This document shows positions 56,039 through 64,000 of a DNA stretch of 64,000 nucleotides, piece by piece. Position 1 is the stretch's first letter, and the number at the start of each line of letters is the position of its first letter. The translations under genes were made by a program, and so were the position numbers. Origin of the DNA: DASQEH01 sp963765725. GTDB lineage: Bacteria; Actinomycetota; Actinomycetes; Propionibacteriales; Nocardioidaceae. The stretch covers positions 868,001 to 932,000 of the forward strand of contig CAVXXI010000001.1 in NCBI GenBank assembly GCA_963765725.1. The letters are read 5' to 3'. The notes under the pieces were generated by a model. It saw only the letters and a program-made list of their open reading frames with translations. It ran no database searches and was not told where the DNA came from.

Positions 56039-56533
56039 GTGACTGAGAAGGGTGACGGCCAGGCGCGCGCCGGCCAGGTGGCGTTCCTGCTCGCTCAGGT
56101 CGGCGGGCTGGCCGCGCTCCGGTTCGCCGAACGCCTCGGCCCCTTGGGTCTCACCCCGCCGCAAGCCGGTCTGCTCCGGGCGGTGTCAGCTGGACCGGGC
56201 CGCTCTCAGCAGGCTCTGGCCACTGAGCTCGGGGTACTGCCGAGCACGCTGGTCGCCCTGGTCGACGAGCTCGAGGGAGCTGGTCTCCTCACGCGGACCC
56301 GCAATCCCAACGACCGCCGCAACTACGCTCTGCAGCTCACCCCGGCCGGCGACCAGCGCCTGCAGGAGATCGGCCGGATGGCCCTGGCGCACGGTGACGA
56401 CCTGTTGGCGCCTCTGGGCCAGGACGACAGGGTCATGCTGGCGCGCCTACTCGGGCAGCTCGCGGGGCACCATGGCCTCACGCCGGGGGTCCATCCCGGC
56501 TATCGGACTCTCGGCGGGCGCGGGTCCGGCTGA
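56039..56533 (+). CDS. MarR-family transcriptional regulator
   Basis: 164 residues with the winged-helix core: LTPPQAGLLRAVSA, LATELGVLPSTLVALVDELE and the wing LLTRTRNPNDRRNYALQLT. GTG 56039 is preferred over an earlier in-frame ATG (56012) because a TACTGT -10-like box ends 7 nt before it, as in leaderless genes, and the operator sits just upstream. It probably represses itself and the divergent gene. Confidence 0.88.
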   Translation: MTEKGDGQARAGQVAFLLAQVGGLAALRFAERLGPLGLTPPQAGLLRAVSAGPGRSQQALATELGVLPSTLVALVDELEGAGLLTRTRNPNDRRNYALQLTPAGDQRLQEIGRMALAHGDDLLAPLGQDDRVMLARLLGQLAGHHGLTPGVHPGYRTLGGRGSG

Positions 56534-56814
56534 CCGTAGGGGCTTTCCTGCTCGTGGCAGGGCAGTCTTGACCGGTCAAGGATGCGCTTCACTGCCTCGC
56601 CGGAGGAAGGAGGACACCGTCAAGCAGCGCGGTGCGCGCCGGGCAGCGCCCGACCACCCCCGCTGACGGGCCATTGGTTCCTCATTCCCCGTTGGGTGGC
56701 GTCACTGGCAAACAGCGTCGTCACCGAGACGGGGTCGGCCCCGCAGCTCCGCATCAACGATTGGCAGGGCGCCTTCAGAACCGGCGCGGGTCTCAGCCAG
56801 GCAAGAAGTCCGCT

Positions 56815-57291
56815 TCAGTCAGAGGAGCCGACGATCTCCGCCCGACGCCTCTCCCAGCGGTCGATGAGCGCGGCCATCTCGTCCTGGACGAACGTCAGGA
56901 ACTCCTTGGTGAGAAGGAGGCGCCTGCCAGCCGGCGAGTCCTCGCTCGTGCCGGCCAGACAGCGGGTCAGGGCTGCGACCATGGGGGCATAGAGGTGCTG
57001 GGTGCGCATCAGGGCACCGTGCCAGGCGTCGTCGTCGACGACGTACACGTCGCGGCGGGACCCGCGCTCACGCTCGCGTCTGGCCATCCCCGCCTGTTCG
57101 AGGTACCTGACTGCCCCGGAGATCGCGCCTGGGCTCAAGGTCAGGTTGCTCGCCAGCTCGTTCGCGGTCATGCGCCCGTCGTCGTCGACGAGGAGAGCGG
57201 AGAACACCAACGACGGAATCCGGGGGAGTCCTGCCTGCATGAGGGCGCCGCCCATCTGCTCGACGAACGCCGACGACGAGTGAGCACTCAT
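56815..57291 (-). CDS. GbsR/MarR-family regulator of the ABC exporter
   Basis: 158 residues of the GbsR-type MarR group: GGALMQAGLPRIPSLVFSALLVDDDGRM, ELASNLTLSPGAISGAVRYLE and GSRRDVYVVDDD. It is divergent from the ABC transporter operon, with only 53 bp between the starts and a perfect inverted repeat there, so it most likely represses the exporter. Confidence 0.88.
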   Translation of the reverse strand: MSAHSSSAFVEQMGGALMQAGLPRIPSLVFSALLVDDDGRMTANELASNLTLSPGAISGAVRYLEQAGMARRERERGSRRDVYVVDDDAWHGALMRTQHLYAPMVAALTRCLAGTSEDSPAGRRLLLTKEFLTFVQDEMAALIDRWERRRAEIVGSSD

Positions 57292-57307
57292 GTTGGTAGT
57301 TTACTCC

Positions 57308-57325
57308 ATTCAGAAGATCCTGAAT
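57308..57325. promoter_or_regulatory. Operator for the GbsR-like regulator
   Basis: ATTCAG-N6-CTGAAT, perfect 6-bp arms, midway between the divergent regulator and ABC transporter starts and just upstream of a TAGGCT -10 box (57332-57337) that ends 7 nt before the ABC gene's ATG. Confidence 0.65.
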
Positions 57326-57344
57326 TCCGAGTAGGCTGACGTCT

Positions 57345-58283
57345 ATGGCGTCCATAGCCACCGACCCGGTGATCTCCGTTCACGGCCTCGTCAAGACCTT
57401 CGGTAGGACGCGGGCGCTCGACGGTCTCGATCTGGAGGTTCGTCCCGGGGGAGGTGCATGGGTTCCTGGGTCCGAACGGGGCAGGGAAGTCGACCACGAT
57501 CCGTGCGCTGCTCGGGCTGCTGCGGACCGACGAAGGAACGGCCAGGTCTTCGGGCTCGACCCGTGGCGAGATGCCGTCAGCATCCATCGGCGACTCGCGT
57601 ACGTGCCCGGTGACGTCGCCCTTTGGCCGAACCTCAGCGGCGGCGAGACCATCGACATGCTCACCCGGATGCGCGGCGCGGTGCCGGACCCGGCCCGCCG
57701 CCAGGAGCTGTTGGAGCGCTTCTCCCTCGACCCCACGAAGAAGGGTCGCGCGTACTCCAAGGGCAACCGGCAGAAGGTCGCGCTGGTGGCCGCGTTCGCG
57801 ACGGACTCCGAGCTGCTGGTTCTCGACGAACCGACCTCTGGACTCGACCCCCTGATGGAGCAGGTCTTCAACGAGTGCGTCGCCGAGCACACCGACCCGC
57901 GGGGCTACGGTGCTGCTGTCGAGCCACATCCTCAGCGAGGTGGAGCGGCTCGTCGAGCGAGTGACGATCATCCGCGACGGCAAGACCATCGAGGCCGGCG
58001 CCCTGAAGGACATGCGGCACCTGCATCGCAGCAAGGTCCAGGCGGAGGTCACGTCGGTGCCCCCGGATCTCTCCGGGATCCGCGGCGTTCACGACTTCAC
58101 CGTCGACGGGCGGCAGGTGAGCTGCTCGGTCAGCCCGGAGGGTCTCCCCGAGGTCCTCACCGCCCTGACCCGAGCCGGCGTGCTGTCGCTCACCAGCACG
58201 CCGCCCTCGCTCGAGGAGCTCTTCCTGGACGCCTACCGCTCCTCTCCGGTCGCGGGCCGAGAGCGGAGGCCACGACCTCGTGA
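57345..58283 (+). pseudogene. ABC exporter ATP-binding protein, multiply frameshifted
   Basis: The domain order of a drug-exporter ATPase can be read only by changing frame three times. Frame 1 has VHGLVKTFGRTRALDGLDLEV. One extra G in a run of five (57447-57451) moves to GFLGPNGAGKSTTIRALLGLL (Walker A). One missing base (57535-57546) returns to VFGLDPW, YSKGNRQKVAL (signature) and LLVLDEPTSGLDPL (Walker B). One extra base (57893-57904) moves to VLLSSHILSEVERL (H-loop). A fourth shift near 58260 would be needed to end at the TGA overlapping the permease start. Corrected size is about 310 residues. It is followed by the permease gene with a GTGA overlap. Confidence 0.85.
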
Positions 58284-59858
58284 CCACGGCAGCGGGCACA
58301 GGGCTCCTGGTCAGGTTCGCGCTGCGCCGAGACCGCATACATGGTGGGGGTCTGGCTCGTGGTGCTGCTACTGGTCTGCTACGCGTCGGCCGCCGCCACC
58401 GCCGACCTGTACCCGACGGACGCGGAGCGGGTCGCCGCTGCCGAGGCGATCAACGCGAGCCCTGCGATCGTGGCTCTGTACGGCCCCATCCTCGACGTGC
58501 ACAGTCTCGGCGAGCTCGCGATGACGAAGATGACGGTGACGTATGCCCTCTTCGTGGCCATCATGATGCCTGGTCCTCGTCCGTCGACACACGCGCGTCG
58601 AGGAGGAGAACGGCCAGACCGAGCTCATCGGCGGAACAGCCGTCGGCCGTGACGCACCGCTGGCCGCAGCCGTCGGCGAAGCGTCGGCTGTCGCCGTGGT
58701 ACTCGGTCTGCTCGCCGCATCCGTCAACACGCTCGCTGGCCTCCCTGCCGCCGGCTCGATCGCGTTCGGAGCATCGTGGGCCGGCGTCGGATGGTTTCGG
58801 GAGCGCTGAGCGCCGTGGCCTGTCAACTCTCGTCCAGCGCCCGTACCTGTGCGGCATTCGCCTCTGCGGGCCTCGGAGTGCTGTACGGGCTGCGCGCCGT
58901 GGGGGACACCGCCGTCTCGTGGCTGAGCTGGACGTCCCCGTTCGGCTGGTCGACGCAGCTACGGGCGTACGGCGACACTCGCTGGTGGGTGCTGCTCCTG
59001 TACCTCGTGCTGACCGGCGCACTGCTGGCGGTCGCGCAGCTCCTGCGGTCGCGTAGAGACCTGGGCTCTGGCCTGCTCGCGGCACGCCCGGGGCCCGCCT
59101 CAGGGTCTCCGCGGCTGTCGAACGCGGTCGCTCTCGCCGTGCGAGTGCACACGTCGATGCTGATCACTTGGAGCGTGGCCATGGCGGTGATGGGCGTCGT
59201 GCTCGGGGCGATCGCCCCACAGGTCGGTGAGCTGCTCGACTCGGCGTCCGCGCGACAGGTGATGGAGCGACTGGGAGGCGTCGGCGTCCTGCAGGAGACA
59301 CTGGTCGCCGCCGAGCTGAGTGTGGTCGCCGTGGTCGTGAGCTGCTTCGCGATCACCGTAGTCGCCCACACCGCGACCGACGAGCACAACGGGCGGACCG
59401 AGCAGGTGCTGGCCACCGCGACCTCACGGTCGACGTCGTTCGTGGCGGCCGCGGCCGTCGCCATGCTTGGCGCGACCTGGCTGCTGCTCGTGAGCGGCCT
59501 CGGCATCGCCGTCGGGTACAGCGCTGCGGGTGGTGGCTCGTCCGCCGCGCTTGGGCCTGCTGCGCTGGCCCAGGCACCGGCTGTGTGGCTGATGACCGCC
59601 CTCGCCGCAGCTTGTTTCTCGGTTCGCAGCGGCTGGGCGGCCTCGGCGTGGGGGCTGCTCGTCGCCTTCGTGACGCTCGGCCAGGTCGGCGAGCTCCTCC
59701 AGTTCCCGACTTCGGTCCTCGACGTCTCGCCGTACACCGACGTCCCCCGCATGCCGGTCGAGGACTTCGCATGGGCACCCGAGCTCGCGCTGGCACTGGT
59801 GGCCGCCGTGCTGCTGCTCGGTGCCTGGGCCCGGTACCGCACCCGCGACATCGCGTGA
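58280..59858 (+). pseudogene. ABC-2-type exporter permease, multiply frameshifted
   Basis: A large permease of the polyketide-antibiotic exporter type. The N-terminus reads TTAAGTGLLVRFALRRDR from GTG 58280. Shifts at about 58335-58342 (to VGVWLVVLLLVCYAS), 58567-58571 (to RRHTRVEEENGQTEL, the typical cytoplasmic loop) and 58791-58796 (to GALSAVACQL) are needed to read the rest, after which the frame is clean to the stop at 59858 with further helices and a second EHNGRTEQVLATATSR loop. Corrected size is about 525 residues with twelve helices. Each shift is a single base in or next to a G/C run. Confidence 0.82.
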
Positions 59859-60153
59859 GCTGGGGCCGGCCGAAGCCTGGACGTCAGGGTGCGGGATCTG
59901 ACGTACTTCAGGTGCTCGCGGTCCCTAGGTCCTGGCTCTGCGCGGCGAGCGTCACCAGGTCGCCTTCCGCGCTCACAGGCTGAGGGCGGCGGCGCGGGCT
60001 GGGTACGCGGGCCGACGCCGTCGCTCGTGCATCGTTCGGCACCTGTCGCCGCACCCGATCAGCGGGGTTCCGGGAGCCCTGCACGCACCGGGCAGCAGGA
60101 AGGCCTGCTCGGTGCTGGCTCCCGGCGGGCAACCGGCCGCCTAACCGGTGCGG
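59859..60153. other. No supported gene
   Basis: 295 bp between the permease and the convergent SnoaL-like gene. There are no motif-bearing frames. Confidence 0.5.
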
Positions 60154-60546
60154 CTAGGCCCAGAACTCGTCGGACGTGTACTGGTCGACGTAGGCGTCCC
60201 AGAACTCGGTGACCTTGCCGTCGCGCAGATGAAGGACATGCGTTACGCGTCCTTCGTAGGTGCGGCCGTCGCGGCTTGCGGACTGCGTGACGATGGCGAC
60301 CCCGTGGTCGTCGTCGGCAAGCAGGTCGTGCACCTCGACTTTCGACGTACCGCCGCTCAGCTCCTGCAGCTTGCCGAAGAAGCCGAAGACCTGCTCCTTG
60401 CCGGTGTAGTCGCCAGAGATGGGACTGCGCCCCGAGACGTGCCAGACAATGTCGTCGGCGAAGAGCCGGTCGATGGTCTCCAGGTCGCCACTCGTGTAGG
60501 CGGCGTAGCCGCGCCGCATCAGTTCGAGGTTCGGATGATCAGCCAT
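60154..60546 (-). CDS. SnoaL-like (NTF2-fold) protein
   Basis: 130 residues: RRGYAAYTSGDLETIDRLFADDIVWHVSG is the classical SnoaL/DUF1486-type start, with a C-terminal GRVTHVLHLRDGKVTEFWDAYVDQ. The function is unknown. ATG with GGGAGGCACC upstream. Unrelated in detail to the SnoaL-like gene at 54931. Confidence 0.85.
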   Translation of the reverse strand: MADHPNLELMRRGYAAYTSGDLETIDRLFADDIVWHVSGRSPISGDYTGKEQVFGFFGKLQELSGGTSKVEVHDLLADDDHGVAIVTQSASRDGRTYEGRVTHVLHLRDGKVTEFWDAYVDQYTSDEFWA

Positions 60547-60624
60547 GGTGCCTCCCTGACAAGCCCCGAGCCCTCTTCCGAGCGTATTCCGGCCCCGCTG
60601 GTTTGACGAGCCCCGAGCGGTGCT

Positions 60625-61011
60625 TCACATGCCCTCTGCGTCGTCCAGACACATGGTGTTGCCTTCGCTGTCCTTGAACCAGGCAGCTCGACCCATGGTG
60701 GGGATGGAGGCGATACCGTCGCTCCAGGACACTCCCGGCATGTCGTACTCCTCGAACTCCACGCCCTTCGACCGCAGGTTCTTCACCTCGGCATCGAGGT
60801 CGTCGACGTGCCACTGAGCGATCGTGTGACCCGCCTGACCGGCGTACTCGGTCTGGTACACCATGAACGTCGTGCCGCCGTCGGTCTTGAAGATGAGGAG
60901 ACCGTCGTGCTCGGCTGCCACCGGCAGACCGAGCGTCTCGGTGTAGAACGTTCGCGCCCGCTGGATGTCCCCAGCAGGGATGTTCGCGTGGACGCGGCTG
61001 TCGGACAACAT
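60625..61011 (-). CDS. VOC-family (glyoxalase-like) protein
   Basis: 128 residues: VHANIPAGDIQRARTFYTETLG, then HTIAQWHVDDLDAEV and WFKDSEGNTMCLDD, a single glyoxalase module with plausible metal residues His 8, His 67 and Asp/Glu at the end. A GAGGAGG site precedes the ATG. A 10-bp inverted repeat upstream may regulate it. Confidence 0.87.
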   Translation of the reverse strand: MLSDSRVHANIPAGDIQRARTFYTETLGLPVAAEHDGLLIFKTDGGTTFMVYQTEYAGQAGHTIAQWHVDDLDAEVKNLRSKGVEFEEYDMPGVSWSDGIASIPTMGRAAWFKDSEGNTMCLDDAEGM

Positions 61012-61084
61012 GGTGGCCTCCTCAGCGGGAGCCCCGGGCCTTCCGAACCGCCCACGTCGACACCGTGCTCGTCGTAGGTGTTTT

Positions 61085-61120
61085 TGTCAAGGCAACATGT
61101 GCCACTGCCGTGCCTTGACA
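61085..61120. promoter_or_regulatory. Perfect 10-bp inverted repeat upstream of the VOC gene
   Basis: TGTCAAGGCA (61085-61094) and TGCCTTGACA (61111-61120) with a 16-nt spacer. One arm contains TTGACA, a -35 consensus on the minus strand toward the VOC gene. The T run is on the wrong side for a minus-strand terminator, so an operator is the better reading. Confidence 0.5.
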
Positions 61121-61168
61121 CGCCGAGCCTCGTTGATCCGGTGCCGCACGCGGGCAGCACCGCCTCCC

Positions 61169-62707
61169 TCACGCCCCGGGCATGCCTGGGGGTGCGGGCA
61201 CGTCCTCCTTCTTCGCGTTGACGACGAGGACGGCGACCAGCAGTGCGCCGAAGAGCAGGACGCCACCGCAGAAGAACGCGACGTGATAGCCGTGCACGAA
61301 TGCCGATGCGGTGACGGCCGCGGTATCGGCTGGGTTGGTGAGGTGGTCGCCGACATAGCTTGTCACCGCACCCGCGTACAGCGTGTTGAGCAGAGCCAGC
61401 CCCAGTGACCCGCCCACTTGCTGGGCGGTGTTGAGCACCGCGCTCGCCACGCCCGCGTCGTGGTCACCGATCCCGACCAGAGCCGTGCTGGAAGCGGGGA
61501 TGAAGACCCCGGCCAGGCCGAAGCTCATGAGCAGAAGAGCCGGCAGAACCAGCGACCAGTAGTGGGTCTCAGGCGTGACCCGCGTCAGCAGCAGCATGCC
61601 GATGACGGCGATCACGAGCCCCGGGACCATCAGCGGCTTCGGCCCGATCCGCGGCAGGAGCTGGGACACGATCCCCGCGGAGACGATGATGCCGCCGCTG
61701 AAGGGCAGGAACGCGAAGCCCGACTTGAGTGGGCTGTAGCCCAGGGTCAGCTGGAAGTAGTAGGTGAGGAACAAGAACATGGCGAACAGTCCCGCACCGA
61801 CCAGCAGGAAGACCAGGTAGGAGCCGCCTCGGTTGCGGTCGGAGATGATGCGGACCGGAAGGAGCGGGTTGGGCGCTCGGAGCTCCCAGGCCAGGAAGGC
61901 CACCAGCAGCACGACCGCGGCGGCGAGGAAGAACAAGGTGGTGCTGGACGTCCAGCCCAGCACCTCGGTGCTGCGTCCCGGGTTCTTCTGCTTGGCCGCC
62001 TCGGTGAAGCCGTAGACCAGCGAGACGAGCCCGAGGGTCGCGAGGGCCACACCGGGGATGTCGTAGCGGGTGTCGCCGTGCGCCTTGCTCTCCCGCACGA
62101 TCGGGACCGCTGCGATGGCGGCGCCGAGCGCAATCGGGACGTTGACGCCGAGGCACCACCGCCAGGACGCGTACTCGGTGAGGATGCCGCCCACGATCAG
62201 GCCGATCGCCGCACCGCCTCCACTGATGGCGCCGAACACGCCGAAGGCCCGCGCTCGCTCCTTCGGCAGGGTGAACATCACCGTGATCAGCGAGAGGGCC
62301 GACGGTGCGAGAAGAGCCGCGAAGGCCCCTTGCAGACCGCGCGCTGCGAACAGCAACGCCGCCGTCGAGGCGACGCCACCGAGCGCGGATGCGGCAGCGA
62401 AGCCGAGCAGGCCGACGATGAAGGTGCGCTTGCGCCCCATGAAGTCGGCTATCCGGCCTCCGAGGAGGAGAAGACCTCCGAAGGCCAGCGTGTACGCCGT
62501 GACGACCCACTGCCGGTCGGCGTTGCTGATGCCCAGGTCAGCCTGTGCCGACGGCAGCGCGATGTTGACGATCGAGGCGTCCAGGATGATCATCAGCTGC
62601 GCGATCGCGATGACGCCGAGTGCCAGCCACCGCCTCGGGTCGAGCCCCTCGAACAGGTCGGTCGGTTCGTCGAGCGCCTCGCCCTCGACCTGGTATGCGT
62701 CCGTCAC
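61169..62707 (-). CDS. EmrB/QacA-type MFS drug:H+ antiporter (DHA2)
   Basis: 512 residues with fourteen hydrophobic segments. First helix IILDASIVNIALPSAQADL, motif A GGRIADFMGRKRTFIVG, and motif C-like FGVFGAISGGGAAIGLIVGG. GTG 62707, with GGGAGAG upstream, is preferred over the TTG at 62719. It exports cationic or hydrophobic compounds (family knowledge); the substrate is unknown. Neighbouring SDR and TetR genes suggest a detoxification group. Confidence 0.9.
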   Translation of the reverse strand: MTDAYQVEGEALDEPTDLFEGLDPRRWLALGVIAIAQLMIILDASIVNIALPSAQADLGISNADRQWVVTAYTLAFGGLLLLGGRIADFMGRKRTFIVGLLGFAAASALGGVASTAALLFAARGLQGAFAALLAPSALSLITVMFTLPKERARAFGVFGAISGGGAAIGLIVGGILTEYASWRWCLGVNVPIALGAAIAAVPIVRESKAHGDTRYDIPGVALATLGLVSLVYGFTEAAKQKNPGRSTEVLGWTSSTTLFFLAAAVVLLVAFLAWELRAPNPLLPVRIISDRNRGGSYLVFLLVGAGLFAMFLFLTYYFQLTLGYSPLKSGFAFLPFSGGIIVSAGIVSQLLPRIGPKPLMVPGLVIAVIGMLLLTRVTPETHYWSLVLPALLLMSFGLAGVFIPASSTALVGIGDHDAGVASAVLNTAQQVGGSLGLALLNTLYAGAVTSYVGDHLTNPADTAAVTASAFVHGYHVAFFCGGVLLFGALLVAVLVVNAKKEDVPAPPGMPGA

Positions 62708-62923
62708 AGTCTCTCCCAAGGCTCTCGGTGGACCGACCTGTTCGATCCATCCGGTGCTACCTGTCTTCCGTCCTGATGAGCAGACTTGCAGCCAGCACCG
62801 ACAAGACCGGCTGCCGTCGGCTCATTCCCGGTTGGGTGAACTGCATAGCCTTCCCGTGTACGTCGGGACACGCCTTCCTGCTCCCCGTACGTCGGCTGCA
62901 CTGCTGCCTGCGTCGCGAGCCGA

Positions 62924-63820
62924 TCACCTGCGGAAGTAGGAACCGCCGTTGAGATCGTCGAGGAGCGTCGGCCCCGTCGGTGACCACCCGAGGAGCTGCT
63001 GGGTCAGGGTGCTCGACGCGGGGATGTCCATGGCGAAGAGGGCCCCGATCCAGCCGAAGTGCTTCGCGGCGTCTTCGGCCGGTACGGATACCGCCGGCAG
63101 GTCGAGACCGCGCCCGATGGCGTCGGCGATCTCGCGGGCTGCGACGCCGTTCTCGCCGACGGCGTGCAGGAGGGCACCTGCAGGTGCCTTTTCGAGACCG
63201 AGGCGCACCAGGCGTGCTGCGTCGGATCGATGCACTGCCGACCATCGGTTCGTGCCGTCGCCGACGTATCCGGCGCTGCCCCGGTTGCGGGCGATGCCGA
63301 CGAGGGCCGCGATGAACCCGTGGTCTCCGTCGCCGTGCACCGTCGGCGCGAACCGCAGGATCACGGTGTGGACACCGCGGTCGACGAAGTCGAGTGCGAG
63401 GCTCTCGCTTCCGCCACGAGGAGCATCGGGGCCGGAAAAGGGTGACCGGTCGTGTTCCGTCGCCTCCCGCCCCAACGAGAGCCCGGCCGTGCCGGAGGCG
63501 AGCAGGAAGGGGCGGCCCGAACCGGCGAGCACCGTGCCGATGGCCTCCACGGCCGCGCGCTCCGCCTTGTTGGATGCAGCGGGGTTGTCGAAGTCGTGCT
63601 TGTTGGCCAGGTGGATCACTGCCTCGGCGTCGTCGGCGCCTGCGCGAATACTCTCCAGGTCGTCGAGATCACCGCGCCGGACCTGAGCTCCCTTCGCCGC
63701 GAGCGACTTCGACGACGTCTCGGAACGAGCCAAACCCACGACCTCGTGGCCGGCAGCGACCAGCTCGTCGACGGTCGCGGACCCGATCCAGCCCGAGGCT
63801 CCGGTGATGAACACGCGCAT
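62924..63820 (-). CDS. NAD(P)-dependent epimerase/reductase (atypical SDR)
   Basis: 298 residues from ATG 63820, which has AAGGAGG upstream. FITGASGWIGSATVDELVAAG is the nucleotide-binding motif; GDLDDLESI and ALLHAVGENGV occur in related yeast-YMR090-like reductases. The Tyr-Lys pair is not obvious. It is divergent from a TetR gene with a double operator between them, so it is probably repressed by that regulator. Confidence 0.87.
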   Translation of the reverse strand: MRVFITGASGWIGSATVDELVAAGHEVVGLARSETSSKSLAAKGAQVRRGDLDDLESIRAGADDAEAVIHLANKHDFDNPAASNKAERAAVEAIGTVLAGSGRPFLLASGTAGLSLGREATEHDRSPFSGPDAPRGGSESLALDFVDRGVHTVILRFAPTVHGDGDHGFIAALVGIARNRGSAGYVGDGTNRWSAVHRSDAARLVRLGLEKAPAGALLHAVGENGVAAREIADAIGRGLDLPAVSVPAEDAAKHFGWIGALFAMDIPASSTLTQQLLGWSPTGPTLLDDLNGGSYFRR

Positions 63821-63870
63821 GACATGACCTCCTTGCAATCCGTGAAGTGCCGGGGATGGCCTCACCCGAC

Positions 63871-63920
63871 GATGTCAGTAACTGCCATCACCATACGCGA
63901 GCATGGCAGTCACTGTCATC
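63871..63920. promoter_or_regulatory. Paired TetR-type operators
   Basis: Two sites, 63871-63888 and 63903-63920, are inverted copies of each other (16 of 18 positions), and each is itself a palindrome built on CAGTNACTG flanked by TG/CA (ATGTCAGTAACTGCCAT and ATGGCAGTCACTGTCAT). They lie between the divergent SDR and TetR genes, suggesting two repressor dimers on one face of the DNA. Confidence 0.75.
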
Positions 63921-63934
63921 AGTAGACTCCGGCC

Positions 63935-64000
63935 ATGGTCCGATGGCAGCCCGAGGCGAGGCAGCGTCTCCAAGCCGCAGCCCTGGACCTGTTCGTCAGG
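63935..64000 (+). CDS. TetR-family regulator (5' end only)
   Basis: 22 codons before the window ends: WQPEARQRLQAAALDLFV is the typical first helix of TetR DNA-binding domains. Its start is 14 bp after the second operator. It presumably controls the divergent reductase gene and itself. Confidence 0.75.
   Translation, partial: MVRWQPEARQRLQAAALDLFVR

Overview
The window is high-GC DNA from an actinobacterium. GTG starts are frequent, genes overlap as ATGA or GTGA, -10 boxes often lie about 7 nt before the start codon, and no CCA is encoded on the tRNA. The first 16 kb follow the order known from Mycobacterium tuberculosis Rv1694-Rv1713 (tlyA, ppnK, recN, steA, mctB, pyrG, nudix, xerD, parA, scpA, scpB, rlu, cmk, der), with ald and tyrA added. 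A Propionibacteriales (Nocardioides-like) host is a reasonable guess but is not proven.

Region 1 (1-15.9 kb) is a nearly unbroken plus-strand housekeeping block: NAD kinase, RecN, the cell-division protein SteA with its MctB/SteB partner, CTP synthase, an ADP-ribose pyrophosphatase, alanine dehydrogenase, XerD, ParA, ScpA/ScpB, a pseudouridine synthase, prephenate dehydrogenase, CMP kinase and the GTPase Der. steA carries a frameshift. xerD has no ATG, GTG or TTG in a sensible place and may start at CTG.

Region 2 (15.9-34 kb) is accessory DNA. After an NmrA-like gene that runs into a convergent DUF222/HNH gene comes tRNA-Pro(GGG). Copies of its 3' end recur at 28303-28339 and 33886-33929, with a short remnant at 20431-20443, marking tandem integrated islands. 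A 3' end of initiator tRNA-fMet lies at 19022-19057, and a broken IS481-type element sits exactly between the fMet-type and Pro-type fragments. Island 1 carries an excisionase-like HTH protein, the IS, a large secreted glycine-rich/Ig-like protein, a large LuxR (LAL) regulator and an MFS exporter. Island 2 carries an integrase fragment, an APH-like kinase, a NarL-type two-component system and a small membrane protein.

Region 3 (34-64 kb) is a mosaic of small operons: a LamG secreted protein, a frameshifted DHFR-like reductase and an MFS relic; an ECF41 sigma operon with its epimerase partner and a textbook ECF41 promoter; a hydroquinone-type ring-cleavage operon (maleylacetate reductase, dioxygenase, esterase); an ECF sigma factor with a fused zinc-finger domain plus a secreted beta-propeller; assorted enzymes; an APC permease; secreted and membrane proteins of unknown function; MarR-type regulators with visible operators; an ABC exporter operon with at least six frameshifts; and an MFS/SDR/TetR group cut by the window end.

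At least ten single-base frameshifts can be inferred. They may be real decay or sequencing errors in G/C runs, and this affects how the broken genes should be read.
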